A stretch of DNA of 64,000 nucleotides from Mesobacillus jeotgali (GCF_031759225.1 NZ_CP134494.1:3036501-3100500), one strand, 5' to 3'; numbered from the stretch's first letter, positions 9,612 to 19,748 are shown. Notes: a model not told the origin generated them from the letters alone. Made by a program: numbers and translations.

Positions 9612-9936
9612 TTCTAACGGACACTTTTCTCCTGAATTCCTTTAGGGTTGTCCGATAGAGGTGCACTAACGGACACTTCTCCCTTAATTGCATTTCAGTT
9701 TGTCCGATAGAGGTGCTCTAACGGACACTTTTCCTTTAATGCCACATCAGTTTGTCCGATAGAGGTGCTCTAATGGACACTTTTCCCTTAATTGCACTTC
9801 AGTTTGTCCGATAAAGGCGGTCTAATGGACACTTTTCCCTTAATTGCACTTCAGTTTGTACGATAGAGGCGGTCTAACGGACAATTTTCTCTTAATTTCC
9901 ATCATTTTTGTCCGATAGAGGCGGTCTAACGGAGAT
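9612..9936. repeat. 52-bp tandem palindromic array A
   Basis: Starts of the (C/T)GGACA motif fall at 9618, 9670, 9722, 9774, 9826, 9878 and 9930, an exact 52-base period. Each unit has a 27-bp imperfect palindrome (TGTCCGATAGAG, GTG, CTCTAACGGACA; example 9701-9727) and a 25-bp T-rich spacer. Both parts are conserved between copies; single changes include TGTACG in one copy. It fills the gap between the sigX promoter and the resE 3' end and codes for nothing. The same family recurs at 48701-48926. Confidence 0.93.
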
Positions 9937-9954
9937 TTTTTTCCCCAAGAACAC

Positions 9955-9988
9955 AAACAAGCCCACCCCAATACGGGATGGACTTGTT
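9955..9988 (-). terminator. Probable terminator of resE
   Basis: Minus-strand AACAAGTCCATCCC pairs with GGGGTGGGCTTGTT (two G-T pairs); the following tract is only moderately T-rich. Confidence 0.6.
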
Positions 9989-10022
9989 AATTGTTCCTTG
10001 TGAATCAAGATTAGTCGGCAAG

Positions 10023-11810
10023 TTATTCAATATTTCGAGGGATGAAAAAGGAAAATGTCGTTCCTTGTCCGAGTTTGCTTTTTACCGAGATATTCCCTCG
10101 ATGTGCGTCGATAATATTCTTGGCGATAGCCAGTCCAAGGCCGGTTCCGGATACACCGCGAGTTCTAGACTTGTCGCCTTTATAGAATCTCTCGAACAGG
10201 AATGGCAAGTCTTCCTCGGGGATCCCTGGTCCCTGGTCGCTAACCTCAAAATATAAGCCACGTTCATCGGTTTTGCCGCTGAGTACAATCGATGCCGAAT
10301 CCGGGACATGCCTGATTGCATTATCAATCAGATTGGTAAGGACCTGTTCGATGCGGTCCGGATCAAAACGGAAATCATGTTCTTCTGAATCAAACCGGAC
10401 TGATAACTCAATCCCCTTCTCTTTCGCCAGACCATGAAATTTTCGGATAATCCGGTTTACATAAGGGTTGATTTCAACGCTTTCAACGTTGAGAAGAATA
10501 TGGCCTGCTTCCATACGGGCCAAATCGAGCAGTTCATTAACAAGGCGGCCCATCCTTAACGATTCATCGTAAATGACTTTGGCCATTTCCTTCTTTTCTT
10601 CATCTGTTTGGGCGATGTCATCGACGATCGCTTCACTATACCCTTGCATCATCGAAATCGGTGTACGCAATTCATGTGAAACATTGGCGATGAAATCTTC
10701 CCTCATTTTGTCGAGCTTTCTTTCCTCAGTCATATCACGTACAACTGCTACAGCTCCACGGATGAACCTTTTATTATAAAGCGGGCTGACGATGATTACC
10801 CAGGTACGTCCCTGTGCTGTTATCTCCCCAACCTGCTCTTTCTCCGTATTGACCGCAAGCTGGAATAACTCCATGACTTCGGATGGGACGGCATCTGTAT
10901 TCTCGGAAGCAAGGCCCTGCTCATAATACCAGTATCTCAAGAATACTTCGGCAGGCGGGTTCGTGATCAGGATGGTTCCATCACGATTGAAGGTGATCAC
11001 TCCATCTGCCATACTGCTAAGGATGCTTGTCAGCTGTTCTTTTTCCTGACTCAATGCATTCATATTGAATTTCAGCTGTCTGCCCATCTGGTTGAAGGCG
11101 GTTGCTAATTCCCCAATTTCGTCATGGGTGAGGATCGGTACCTTTGTATCAAACTTTCCTCTGGCAACTTCGAAGGCTGCCTCCCTCATTTTTCGCAGTG
11201 GGGCAGTAATCCTTGTAGACAGGAAGAATGCAAAGATTGTCGTCAAGACTATGGCAACGCCAGCAGCAAGCAAGATGAACTTGGTTGTCAGCCTTGTCGT
11301 CTCTTCCATCACTTCAAGCGACTGGTATATGAAAACTGCTCCATTTTCATTCTCAAACTGATGAAGCGGAACACCAATCATTAAATATTGGGTATCATCC
11401 ACCTCATTCGAAACACCCGGCATGGAAGTAATCATATCCACTGTCTGGTCGTTCTCAAAAACAGCAGCAAGATCGTCATCATTCATAAAAAAAGAAATAG
11501 GTACATGTGTCGTGTCTTCTACACCAGGCGAATAAAAATAAGTATTCTTATCTTTAATGATCGTTACCCTGGAGTCATCATCGACCATCTCCCATGCAAT
11601 CTCTATGCCTAATTGTTCCTCCTGACCAGGGTGGTCTTCCAGCACCCTGGCTATTTTTTCAGCAGTATTGGTCATTCCTCTCCTGGTTTCATTAATGTGA
11701 TAATTTTCAAAGAATTCCATCAACATGACTGTCAGGATGAATAACACAAATGAAACGAGCAAAAGGATGGTAATCCAAAGCTTACCTACTACACTGCGCC
11801 AAAACATCAT
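10023..11810 (-). CDS. resE: Respiration sensor histidine kinase ResE
   Basis: A 595-residue membrane histidine kinase. Order: TM1 (about 11-32), extracytoplasmic domain (33-175), TM2 (176-198), HAMP (199-250), PAS-like domain (260-350), HisKA with phospho-His H379 (NVSHELRTPI), and an ATPase domain with N box NLIDNAIRH and GTGLGLAIAK. It phosphorylates ResD; in B. subtilis the pair governs genes for aerobic and anaerobic respiration, including nitric-oxide-responsive ones. The start overlaps the resD stop by four bases. Confidence 0.95.
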   Translation of the reverse strand: MMFWRSVVGKLWITILLLVSFVLFILTVMLMEFFENYHINETRRGMTNTAEKIARVLEDHPGQEEQLGIEIAWEMVDDDSRVTIIKDKNTYFYSPGVEDTTHVPISFFMNDDDLAAVFENDQTVDMITSMPGVSNEVDDTQYLMIGVPLHQFENENGAVFIYQSLEVMEETTRLTTKFILLAAGVAIVLTTIFAFFLSTRITAPLRKMREAAFEVARGKFDTKVPILTHDEIGELATAFNQMGRQLKFNMNALSQEKEQLTSILSSMADGVITFNRDGTILITNPPAEVFLRYWYYEQGLASENTDAVPSEVMELFQLAVNTEKEQVGEITAQGRTWVIIVSPLYNKRFIRGAVAVVRDMTEERKLDKMREDFIANVSHELRTPISMMQGYSEAIVDDIAQTDEEKKEMAKVIYDESLRMGRLVNELLDLARMEAGHILLNVESVEINPYVNRIIRKFHGLAKEKGIELSVRFDSEEHDFRFDPDRIEQVLTNLIDNAIRHVPDSASIVLSGKTDERGLYFEVSDQGPGIPEEDLPFLFERFYKGDKSRTRGVSGTGLGLAIAKNIIDAHRGNISVKSKLGQGTTFSFFIPRNIE

Positions 11811-12523
11811 TCATTGACTACCTCGAACTTGTAGCCAACACCCCAGACTGTCACAATCATCTTCGCAGCCTGTTCTGATACTTTATTCAGCTTCTCGCGC
11901 AATCTTTTAACATGAGTGTCAACCGTTCGCAAATCACCGAAAAATTCATAATGCCAAACTTCCTTCAATAGTTGCTCACGGTCAAAAACTTTATCTGGGG
12001 CTTTCGCCAGGAAGTAGAGCAATTCATACTCCTTAGGCGTAAGGCTGACTTCTTTGCCATCTGCCAAAACCCTATGGGCATCATTATCAATGGTTAAATG
12101 AGGGAAAACAATCACGTCTTTTGCCGTCGTTTCTGTCTGCAAGTAACTTGTGCTCGACGAACGGCGAAGCATAGCTTTGACCCTCAAAACAACTTCGCGA
12201 GGGCTGAACGGCTTGACGATATAATCATCAGTCCCAACCTCGAATCCTTGTACTCTGTTCACTTCCTCACCCTTCGCGGTAAGCATGATCACAGGAGTCG
12301 ACTTCTTTTCACGAAGGTCACGGCAGACCTCGATGCCATCTTTACCTGGCATCATCAAGTCAAGCAGGATCACATCATAATCATTGGCAAGTGACTTCGC
12401 CAGTGCTTCATTGCCATCTTCTGCTTCATCAATTATATAGTTCTCTCTTTCAAGATACATCTTCAATAATCGTCTGATTCTTTCTTCATCATCCACTACT
12501 AAAATCTTCACGTCTTTTTCCAT
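11807..12523 (-). CDS. resD: Response regulator ResD
   Basis: A 238-residue OmpR/PhoB-type regulator. The receiver domain has acidic DD at 11-12, phosphoacceptor D55 (ILLDLMMPG), T82 and K84 (MLTAKGEE); the C-terminal winged helix (about 135-235) shows SLTPKEYELLYFLA and RTVDTHVKRLREKL. It binds DNA upstream of respiratory genes after phosphorylation by ResE. The terminator after resC suggests that resDE also has its own promoter, as known in B. subtilis. Confidence 0.96.
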   Translation of the reverse strand: MEKDVKILVVDDEERIRRLLKMYLERENYIIDEAEDGNEALAKSLANDYDVILLDLMMPGKDGIEVCRDLREKKSTPVIMLTAKGEEVNRVQGFEVGTDDYIVKPFSPREVVLRVKAMLRRSSSTSYLQTETTAKDVIVFPHLTIDNDAHRVLADGKEVSLTPKEYELLYFLAKAPDKVFDREQLLKEVWHYEFFGDLRTVDTHVKRLREKLNKVSEQAAKMIVTVWGVGYKFEVVNE

Positions 12524-12580
12524 AAGGTATATCCCTCCCTGCGATTATTTTACATAAATAAGAATCTTCTTTCCATGCTT

Positions 12581-12615
12581 TTTTAAAAAAGGCCTTCACT
12601 AAAGACAGTGAAGGC
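12581..12615 (-). terminator. Terminator between resC and resD
   Basis: Minus-strand GCCTTCACT/AGTGAAGGC stem followed by six T. Confidence 0.85.
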
Positions 12616-12635
12616 AGTCATAAAATTGACACAAA

Positions 12636-13823
12636 TTAGGATCCTGCATAAGAATGAAGACCTGCAATAACAAGGTTAACTGCAACCAGGTTGAACATGA
12701 TAATGATGAAACCGATGACCGCAAGCCATGCGGATTTTTCACCATGCCAACCTTTTGAAAGGCGTAAGTGAAGGAATGCCGCATAGAAAAGCCAGGTAAT
12801 CAATGCCCATACTTCCTTCGGATCCCAGCCCCAGAAGCGTGTCCAGGCAATCTGGGCCCAGATCATTGCAAAAATCAAGCCGCCAAGCGTGAATACCGGG
12901 AAGCCGATCAGTACTGAACGATAACCAATTTCATCAACGAGATCCATATTGATGTTTTTCGTCCATGGCTGCAATACAGCAGCAATGCGCTTACGTGCGA
13001 TGACTCTTAATAATAGATATAATACTATACCCGCTGCGAGCGACCAAATAACCGTATTCAACTTCTTCGCACTGATGATGGCAGGTGTCTCGAACAATGG
13101 TTCGAAGCGGTTTTTATCAGTCAGCTCGTATTGATGCGGTCCAACCAAAGCAGGAATTGTGAATTCCTCTGTTGCTGGCTGTCCATCCTTGTTGATATAG
13201 TTGAAGTTTGCTGAATAGTCTGTTGCTGCAAAGAAACTTGATACAAAAATGAAGCCCAGCGTACTGATCAAGCCAAATAAGACAACTTCAAGCCATAATG
13301 TACTTTTGCTTTTCTTCGACTGGTCAACACTTCTGACAAGATAAATCAGACCAGCAGCAAAGCTTACTGCCAGGATTGCTTGTCCAATCGCGGTAGTCGT
13401 AACGTGGATATGGAGCCAGTAACTCTGCAATGCCGGAATCAATGGAGTAACTTCCCTAGGGAACATACTTCCGTAGGCAATGATCAAAGCTGCTACCGGC
13501 AAGGTGAACAAGCCGAGCAGTGGCGTCTTATAAATGAAATAAATAGCGATAAATGCCCCTACCAAGGACATCCCGAAGAATGTCGTAAATTCGAATAAGT
13601 TGCTGACCGGTGCGTGTCCGGAAGCAATCCACCTTAAAACAAAGAATGTCAATTGGGAAAGGAAACCTGCAATCGTGACTAGGATCCCAATTTTCGCCCA
13701 TTTATTTGGGGCATTTTTTTGATTTGCATGCCTTTTATCCTTGATGGCTCCCCCAAAAAATAAAATACCAACTAAATAGAGGATAAACGCTGTAAACAGA
13801 AAGTTAGAACTCAACTCAACCAT
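12636..13823 (-). CDS. resC: Cytochrome c biogenesis protein ResC (CcsA family)
   Basis: A 395-residue polytopic membrane protein, the haem-handling subunit of the System II cytochrome c maturation complex. The CcsA/CcmC tryptophan-rich haem motif is seen as [15 protein letters not shown] near residue 320. His residues flanking it in the family are also present ([10 protein letters not shown]). It works with ResB to deliver haem to apocytochrome c outside the membrane. Thirteen bases separate it from resB and GGAGGG precedes the ATG. Confidence 0.95.
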   Translation of the reverse strand: MVELSSNFLFTAFILYLVGILFFGGAIKDKRHANQKNAPNKWAKIGILVTIAGFLSQLTFFVLRWIASGHAPVSNLFEFTTFFGMSLVGAFIAIYFIYKTPLLGLFTLPVAALIIAYGSMFPREVTPLIPALQSYWLHIHVTTTAIGQAILAVSFAAGLIYLVRSVDQSKKSKSTLWLEVVLFGLISTLGFIFVSSFFAATDYSANFNYINKDGQPATEEFTIPALVGPHQYELTDKNRFEPLFETPAIISAKKLNTVIWSLAAGIVLYLLLRVIARKRIAAVLQPWTKNINMDLVDEIGYRSVLIGFPVFTLGGLIFAMIWAQIAWTRFWGWDPKEVWALITWLFYAAFLHLRLSKGWHGEKSAWLAVIGFIIIMFNLVAVNLVIAGLHSYAGS

Positions 13824-13836
13824 TAATTTTCCCTCC

Positions 13837-15462
13837 TTACTCCTTCTTGTCTTCGGCTACCTGGTCCTCTGGAGCCTCTATTCCTGAATCGGAAAAGACA
13901 TCTTCTAGTTCTCTTTTCAAACCATGCCAGTTTTTATTTGTATGTGCGGCTGTCCAAACCCGGCCATTCACACGTCTTAACCATATACGTCGATGGTTCC
14001 AGTATGACCCCTGGATGACACCGATCATGAATATTAACCCACCAAGCCCAATGATCCAAAGGGTATGGTCTTTTCTTACAGTCAGGGCTGTCACATTCTT
14101 CGTTTCAATCCCTGCGAACGTCATCTTGTAATCATTTTCACCTAAAGGTTCGAGATTCTGCCTGATAGCTACGAAACTGATTTCCCCTTCTGGTTTTTCA
14201 GGGCTGAACATCTTGAAGATGAACGCAGGATTATTAGGGATGCGTGACTTTGTCGCAGGCTCCCCATCTTCATTGAACTCAAAATCCGGGAAATAGCTCA
14301 TTACTTCAACTTTGTAACCATTGCCCAAATCGTAATGCATTTCTGGATCATATAAATCTACTTCTACATTACCGAATTGTTCTTGTGTTTCTTTATTCTC
14401 AAGAATGAATGACATTTTGTTCATTTCATCAAGCTTATAGTCAACCTGGTATAAAGCAAAGCCATCTACCTTCAGAGGTTTATTAACCTGTATTGCCTGA
14501 TCGCGGAGTTTTTCCAGCTCAGGTTTTTCACCCGGGACGATTTCTCCCTGCCTTTGATAAAGAGTAGCATTGGTCTGATAGTTCTTAACAACAGTCCCTG
14601 CCTTGTCGATGGCATCCTGGAAGACTTCTTGATCCTTATCTTTGTCGTACACTTCAAAGATAAATTGATTGTTCTTGAGATAGTATTGGCCTTCCGTTCC
14701 AGGGATTGCCTTTGTTTCGCCTTCCCTTAACCAGAGGATTTCATCCACATACATTCCAGGCACGAACCTGAGCATTCCACCAATCAAAAAAATGATCAGG
14801 CCAAGGTGGTTTACATAGGGACCCCATCGTGAAAAACGATTCTTCTCCGCAAGGATATCTCCATTCTCCTCGCGTAGTTTATAGCGCTTTTTCGTCAGAT
14901 TTTCCTTAATCTTGGCTGCCGCTTCTTCTGACAACTCTGCATCTGACATACCGAACATTCTCTGGCGCTTCAAAAAACTTTCATGTCGTGACACTCGCTG
15001 GTTTTTCAGGGACCTATATAATGGAACCACCCTGTCCAGGCTTGCGATTACTAGTGATATACCTAGCGCTGCAATCAATAGCAGATACCACCAGGAACTG
15101 TAAAGATTATGGAATCCCAGGTCATAGTAAAGCTTTCCAAGCCAGCCATATTGGTCTTCATAATATTCCCATGCCGGCATAACAGGCGGAATATACATTT
15201 CCTGTGGAAAAATCGTACCTAAGGAGGATGCGATCAAGAGAATGACGATCAGCCATACCCCTACCTTTACTGATGAAAAGAAATTCCAGATTTTATCGAT
15301 GATTGTCTTGTTATAAGTTTGTGATCGGCGCGCGCTGCCTTCATAGCGCATATCAACTAGCTGCTTCTCTCTCTCTTTTTCTCCCAGCACTCGCCCGCAA
15401 GATTCACATAGGATCGTTCCCTGCGGATTTAGATGGCCGCACTCACATTTTACTTCGTTCAT
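13837..15462 (-). CDS. resB: Cytochrome c biogenesis protein ResB
   Basis: A 541-residue ResB/Ccs1 protein. The N-terminus carries a cytoplasmic CxC...CxxC segment ([17 protein letters not shown]), unusual-looking but typical of the Bacillus form, then membrane segments near 73-93, 120-140 and 215-235, a large extracytoplasmic domain, and a last membrane segment near 475-495. It forms the haem export and ligation complex with ResC. It lies between resA and resC in one operon. Confidence 0.94.
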   Translation of the reverse strand: MNEVKCECGHLNPQGTILCESCGRVLGEKEREKQLVDMRYEGSARRSQTYNKTIIDKIWNFFSSVKVGVWLIVILLIASSLGTIFPQEMYIPPVMPAWEYYEDQYGWLGKLYYDLGFHNLYSSWWYLLLIAALGISLVIASLDRVVPLYRSLKNQRVSRHESFLKRQRMFGMSDAELSEEAAAKIKENLTKKRYKLREENGDILAEKNRFSRWGPYVNHLGLIIFLIGGMLRFVPGMYVDEILWLREGETKAIPGTEGQYYLKNNQFIFEVYDKDKDQEVFQDAIDKAGTVVKNYQTNATLYQRQGEIVPGEKPELEKLRDQAIQVNKPLKVDGFALYQVDYKLDEMNKMSFILENKETQEQFGNVEVDLYDPEMHYDLGNGYKVEVMSYFPDFEFNEDGEPATKSRIPNNPAFIFKMFSPEKPEGEISFVAIRQNLEPLGENDYKMTFAGIETKNVTALTVRKDHTLWIIGLGGLIFMIGVIQGSYWNHRRIWLRRVNGRVWTAAHTNKNWHGLKRELEDVFSDSGIEAPEDQVAEDKKE

Positions 15463-15489
15463 AGTAAAAACTCCCTGTTCCCCTTACTT

Positions 15490-16011
15490 TTAAGGTTTAA
15501 TCTGTTCCATAAATTCGCGGACTGTTTCTTCAGATAATTCCCCGGTATGGCTTTTTACGACATTTCCTTCTTTATCTATCAAAAAGGTAATTGGCAGAGG
15601 ATTGATCCCATATGCTGCCTGTACTGGTCCCTCGTCGATCAGAACAGGAAAAGTCATGCCTTTTCGTTCAATAAACCTATTTACAGCAAGTTCTGATTCA
15701 CCCGAGTCAATCGCCAGGACCTGGACTCCCTGGTCCTTGAACTGCTGGTACTGATTTTCGATATAAGGCATTTCTCTCTCGCATGGCTTGCACCATGTTG
15801 CCCAAAAATTAAGGAAAACTCCTTGCCCTTTATAATCAGAAAGCCTGTGTTTATTGCCTTCCATATCAACAAGGACAAAATCAGGAGCAGGTTTTCCAAT
15901 CACAATCTTCTGGTTTTTATCCTTATTCATGTTGGCGTATAAAGTGTAGCCAACTGCCAGAACCATAACCGCAAGAATAATAGTTCGAGTGATTAGCCGC
16001 TTCTTTTTCAT
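15490..16011 (-). CDS. resA: Thiol-disulfide oxidoreductase ResA
   Basis: A 173-residue membrane-anchored thioredoxin-like protein with an N-terminal anchor (about 6-24) and an extracytoplasmic domain. The redox motif is C74-K-P-C77 (WATWCKPCEREMP), with E80 in the position of the ResA catalytic glutamate, and a cis-proline in PLPITFLI. ResA reduces the haem-binding cysteines of apocytochrome c. B. subtilis ResA has CEPC, so CKPC is a small difference. First gene of resABC. Confidence 0.95.
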   Translation of the reverse strand: MKKKRLITRTIILAVMVLAVGYTLYANMNKDKNQKIVIGKPAPDFVLVDMEGNKHRLSDYKGQGVFLNFWATWCKPCEREMPYIENQYQQFKDQGVQVLAIDSGESELAVNRFIERKGMTFPVLIDEGPVQAAYGINPLPITFLIDKEGNVVKSHTGELSEETVREFMEQIKP

Positions 16012-16076
16012 CCCTTAAACCTCCCACCGTATTTCTCCCTCATTATAACATTACAACTGCACCTTTATCGGTAAGT

Positions 16077-16802
16077 TTAGGATTTTTTCATTGCCTGGAC
16101 ACGGAGCTGCTTTACCTCATGATGTGTAAGCTCCCTGATTTCCCCAGTTCTTAAGCCGTTCAGCGTCAAGAATCCATATTTTTCTCTTTTCAGCTTTAAT
16201 ACCGGGTGTCCAATTGCTTCAAACATCCTCCTGACCTGTCTATTACGGCCTTCATGGATGGTAATTTCGACGATTGCGGTATCTTTCTTTTTATCGACAC
16301 TCAGCATTTTCGTCTTTGCTGGCGCCGTTTTCCCATCCTCCAGCATGACGCCGCGAGCCAGGCTTGTCAGCTTCTCTTTTGAAGGGATCCCTTTCACCTT
16401 CGCAACATACACCTTATCTATCTCATTACTTGGGTGCATCAGCAAATTCGCAAATTCACCATCGTTCGTCAACAATAGCAGTCCCGATGTATCATAATCC
16501 AGCCGCCCCACAGGATAGATGCGCTGTTCGATTGTCTGGAAAAAGTCCGTAACCACTTTGCGTCCCTTGTCATCCTGTACACTCGAAATAACACCGCGGG
16601 GTTTATAGAACAAGAAATAAACCGGTTCCTCCCCTTCAATCTGAACTCCATCCACTTCGACCCTGTCAGATGGGGTCACCTTCCGGCCAAGTTCTTTAAC
16701 AACACTGCCGTTTACCTTGACTCTTCCTTCGAGGATCATTTCCTCGGCTTTTCTTCTCGATGCGATTCCTGCATGAGCAATCACTTTTTGCAGTCTTTCC
16801 AT
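16077..16802 (-). CDS. rluB: 23S rRNA pseudouridine synthase RluB
   Basis: A 241-residue RsuA-family pseudouridine synthase with an N-terminal S4 RNA-binding domain (about 1-60) and a catalytic domain with the active Asp in PVGRLDYDTSGLLLLT. RluB modifies the large-subunit rRNA near the peptidyl transferase centre. I start it at MERLQK because AGGAGTGA lies before that ATG. The position between spmB and resA is as in B. subtilis. The closely related RluE or RluF specificities cannot be excluded by sequence alone. Confidence 0.92.
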   Translation of the reverse strand: MERLQKVIAHAGIASRRKAEEMILEGRVKVNGSVVKELGRKVTPSDRVEVDGVQIEGEEPVYFLFYKPRGVISSVQDDKGRKVVTDFFQTIEQRIYPVGRLDYDTSGLLLLTNDGEFANLLMHPSNEIDKVYVAKVKGIPSKEKLTSLARGVMLEDGKTAPAKTKMLSVDKKKDTAIVEITIHEGRNRQVRRMFEAIGHPVLKLKREKYGFLTLNGLRTGEIRELTHHEVKQLRVQAMKKS

Positions 16803-17069
16803 GAAGGTCACTCCTATTTAATATCAATTACCTATAGTTTATATTAATATCTAATCTATCCCTATGAATTATGACATAACTCTCGCTGTTTTCAAAGTAA
16901 GCAATGGCGTAAAAAGCGAAAAATAAATAGGCGATGTTAATTGTTCTTTAACATTGTTTCTTTACGCTCATCTGCTAAACGGATATTTTCCTTATATAAT
17001 GATGATTATCTATCTTCAGAAGAGGCTCTATTATCATTCATTGTTGAAGATCGAGAAGGTATGAGGGTT

Positions 17070-17261
17070 CATAAGCGGAGGATTTCCGGCTATTGTATAT
17101 AAAGGGTGCTTATGAAGCAGAAATAACAGGAGATATTCCGGTTATCTGCTATAACTAAGACAAAATCCAACGATTTCGATTAAATAAGCGGAAAAACAAC
17201 CCTTATTTTTCAAAAAATACAGGTCGTTTTGAATTTAAGCGGAATTCTTCCGTTTATTTTC
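17070..17261 (+). repeat. Dispersed ~190-bp repeat, copy 1
   Basis: This stretch matches the reverse complement of 61401-61589 over its full length at roughly 80 percent by eye. It begins CATAAGCGGAG and ends CCGTTTATTTT, and holds several short dyads such as CGGAGGATTTCCGG and CGGAATTCTTCCG. It sits in the 520-base gap between spmB and rluB. No gene was seen in the rest of that gap. Confidence 0.85.
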
Positions 17262-17290
17262 AAACACAATCGGTTATCACAGGCCCAAAA

Positions 17291-17330
17291 CAAAATAAAG
17301 AAGATACCCAGAGCAGGTATCTTCTTTATT
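17291..17330 (-). terminator. Intrinsic terminator of spmB
   Basis: Minus-strand AAGAAGATACC/GGTATCTTCTT stem, then TTATTTTGTTTTG; overlaps the spmB stop. Confidence 0.88.
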
Positions 17331-17868
17331 TTGAGAACATGAATGTGACGACGATGATTGCTGTTACGATGGCGACTGCATCAGCAAGGAGACCGACTTT
17401 GAGTGCATCTCCCATCTTCTTGATCCCTACTGCCCCGAAATAAACGGTGAGGACGTAGAAGGTCGTATCCGTGCTTCCCTGAAGGGTCGCTGCCAGAGTC
17501 CCTATAAAAGAGTCTGGTCCATGGACCCCGATCAGGTCACTAGTAATTCCGAGTGCCGCTGTGCCTGAGATTGGCCTGATTAACGCGAGCGGGACTATTT
17601 CTGCCGGAATTCCCACCAGCTCAAGTGCAGGGCGGATCCAGTTCACCATGACATCAAGTGCGCCCGAGGCCCTGAATACCGCAATCGCGACCATCATCCC
17701 TACCAGGAATGGCATGATGGATACTGCCATTTTAATCCCTTCCTTGCCGCCTTCTACAAAACTTTCATATGTGGGGACTTTTTTATACGTTCCATAAATC
17801 AGGATAAAAGCGATCAAAACAGGGATGAACCATAATGATATCGCAGACACAATTTCCATTTGATTCAC
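17326..17868 (-). CDS. spmB: Spore maturation protein SpmB
   Basis: A 180-residue membrane protein of the nucleoside-recognition (Gate) family, with about five hydrophobic segments. Together with SpmA it is needed for full dehydration of the spore core in B. subtilis; the transported substrate is unknown. Its start overlaps the spmA stop by four bases and it ends in a strong terminator. The motif RPISGTAALGI is typical of the family. Confidence 0.93.
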   Translation of the reverse strand: MNQMEIVSAISLWFIPVLIAFILIYGTYKKVPTYESFVEGGKEGIKMAVSIMPFLVGMMVAIAVFRASGALDVMVNWIRPALELVGIPAEIVPLALIRPISGTAALGITSDLIGVHGPDSFIGTLAATLQGSTDTTFYVLTVYFGAVGIKKMGDALKVGLLADAVAIVTAIIVVTFMFSK

Positions 17869-18458
17869 CCCTTCTTGCTTCTTCTATAGTAAAAGAAACG
17901 GTCTATTAATATGGCTGCAACGGCAGAGACAGCAGTTGCCACAAGCGTCGGTCCAACTATATCTGTAGGGTTGGAGGCATCATAATTCATTCTGATTGCA
18001 ATCACAGTGGTTGGAATGAAGGTGATGCTTGCTGTGTTGATTGCAAGGAATGTGATCATCGACCGGCTTGCTTCATTTTTCCCATCATTCAATTCCTTTA
18101 GTTCTTCCATTGCCTTAATCCCAAGAGGTGTTGCGGCATTCCCAAGCCCGAACATATTCGCGATCATATTCGATAGTATGTAGCCCATCGCCGGATGGCT
18201 GGAGGGAACTTCTGGGAACAGCTTTGAAATTAAAGGCTTAAATAATGCAGAGAGCTTTGATAAAAGACCAGAATCTTCAGCGATCCTCATCATGCCGAGC
18301 CAAAATACCAGGATGCTGATCAATCCGATACTAAGTGTGATGGCTTCCTTTGCTCCTGTAAAAACAGCTTCGTTCACCTCAGCCATTGTGCCATTCACCA
18401 TCGCAAAGCCAAGGCTGATCAATATCATAAACACCCAGATATAATTAACCATGTTCAT
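17865..18458 (-). CDS. spmA: Spore maturation protein SpmA
   Basis: A 197-residue membrane protein, the partner of SpmB, with hydrophobic segments at about 5-22, 40-60, 85-110, 130-160 and 170-190. The FGLGNAATPLGIKAME segment is characteristic. It overlaps dacB by 14 bases and spmB by four, so dacB-spmA-spmB is one transcription unit, which in B. subtilis is read in the mother cell. Confidence 0.93.
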   Translation of the reverse strand: MNMVNYIWVFMILISLGFAMVNGTMAEVNEAVFTGAKEAITLSIGLISILVFWLGMMRIAEDSGLLSKLSALFKPLISKLFPEVPSSHPAMGYILSNMIANMFGLGNAATPLGIKAMEELKELNDGKNEASRSMITFLAINTASITFIPTTVIAIRMNYDASNPTDIVGPTLVATAVSAVAAILIDRFFYYRRSKKG

Positions 18459-19581
18459 TGACCCCTGCTATTGAGGTAAAGATGTTTTTAAAAAAATCAA
18501 AAAATGACTTTTCTTCTTCTTTCTCTGCTTTGAAATAGACAGGTAAACTCGCAATCTGCTGATCGTCCAGGTATACATTCGCGCGGCCAGCGATGGAATC
18601 TCTCATTTCCTCCTGATTCAGTGCTGACTTTTTCAACTTGTACTCCACTCTGACCTGATCTTCCTCTTCAGAAGTCAACGGGTATACAAATGAATGATCC
18701 AGATAAACTTTATTCTTATAGTGCGAATCCTTAATTCCTTTAACTTTTCCTTTGGAAAGAATTTCAGCAACATCATATTCCGAAAAGGCTGCTTCAAACA
18801 TCTGGATGTGGTCATTCCAATCATCAGGTGCATTTAGTGTGACAGCAATTAATCCAAAATCATCCTTTTGGGCCGTTGAGACTAAAGTTCTTTTCGCACG
18901 CTTTGTATAGCCCGTCTTTCCACCTGTACTATATTTATACTTTTCAGTCAGAAGCCTGTTTTTATTTTTCCATACCCTGTCCCATGTTTCAGTTGGATTG
19001 GGAGCCCTGTGAATTTTCGTCCCGGAAATCTCTTTGTATACTTCATTTTCCATAGCATAGCGAGTCAAAATTGCCATGTCATAGGCTGTGGAAACATGGT
19101 CTTCATGATCGTCCAATCCGTGGGGGTTGGCAAAATGCGTATTTTCCATGCCAATTTGCTGTGCTTTTTCGTTCATCATGTATACAAATCCATCGAGACT
19201 GCCACCAACATGTTCCGCGATCGCGACAGCAGCATCATTACCAGACCTCAGCATTAAACCATATACCAGATCCTCCAGCCTGATTTTTTCTCCCGGCTTC
19301 AAGTAAATGGAAGATCCTTCGGCACGGACTGCCTTCTCGCTCACTTTCACCTTTTCATCCAATTTGCCAGATTCTATCGCAAGGATGGCCGTCATGATTT
19401 TCGTAATGCTGGCTATCCTGCTAACTCTGTGTGCCTCTTTCTCATATAACACCCTGCCAGATTCCTGTTCTATCAAAATAGCGCTTCGGGCACTTACTGA
19501 AACAGTAGCCTGTGCTGTTTGAGGAATGCTGCAGATTAACAGAGTGGCGAGTAACAATAATTTTATCCAAATCCTTTTCAT
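18445..19581 (-). CDS. dacB: D-alanyl-D-alanine carboxypeptidase DacB (PBP5*)
   Basis: A 378-residue serine-type carboxypeptidase that trims stem peptides of spore cortex peptidoglycan and so lowers cross-linking. N-terminal signal peptide ends near residue 25 (TAQA). Active-site motifs are S58-x-x-K61 (SITK), S113-G-N115 and K222-T-G. A C-terminal beta domain and amphipathic tail (KSFFDFFKNIF) follow. It heads the dacB-spmA-spmB operon as in B. subtilis. Confidence 0.94.
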   Translation of the reverse strand: MKRIWIKLLLLATLLICSIPQTAQATVSVSARSAILIEQESGRVLYEKEAHRVSRIASITKIMTAILAIESGKLDEKVKVSEKAVRAEGSSIYLKPGEKIRLEDLVYGLMLRSGNDAAVAIAEHVGGSLDGFVYMMNEKAQQIGMENTHFANPHGLDDHEDHVSTAYDMAILTRYAMENEVYKEISGTKIHRAPNPTETWDRVWKNKNRLLTEKYKYSTGGKTGYTKRAKRTLVSTAQKDDFGLIAVTLNAPDDWNDHIQMFEAAFSEYDVAEILSKGKVKGIKDSHYKNKVYLDHSFVYPLTSEEEDQVRVEYKLKKSALNQEEMRDSIAGRANVYLDDQQIASLPVYFKAEKEEEKSFFDFFKNIFTSIAGVNEHG

Positions 19582-19703
19582 TGACAGACCCTCGTCTCCT
19601 TTGGCAGTTTGTACAAGTTTATGCAGGACAAGGTGTGTTATGACATAAATCGGAGGGAGAGAACAGTGTGGCCAGATTATTTTTCCTGAATTATACTCAG
19701 TCC

Positions 19704-19739
19704 ATGAAAAAAGGAACAGCTTTTAAAATAGCTGTTCCC
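19704..19739 (-). terminator. Intrinsic terminator of ypuI
   Basis: GGAACAGCT/AGCTGTTCC stem followed by TTTTTTC on the minus strand. Confidence 0.88.
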
Positions 19740-19748
19740 TGATATTCA

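Noticed and set aside
9612..9936. Regular repeats considered as a CRISPR array
   Set aside because: The whole 52-bp unit is conserved, including the part that would be spacer, and no cas genes are present.
16985..17010. Possible Fur box (ATAATGATGATTATC)
   Set aside because: Only a partial match, not next to an iron gene; it lies between rluB and spmB.
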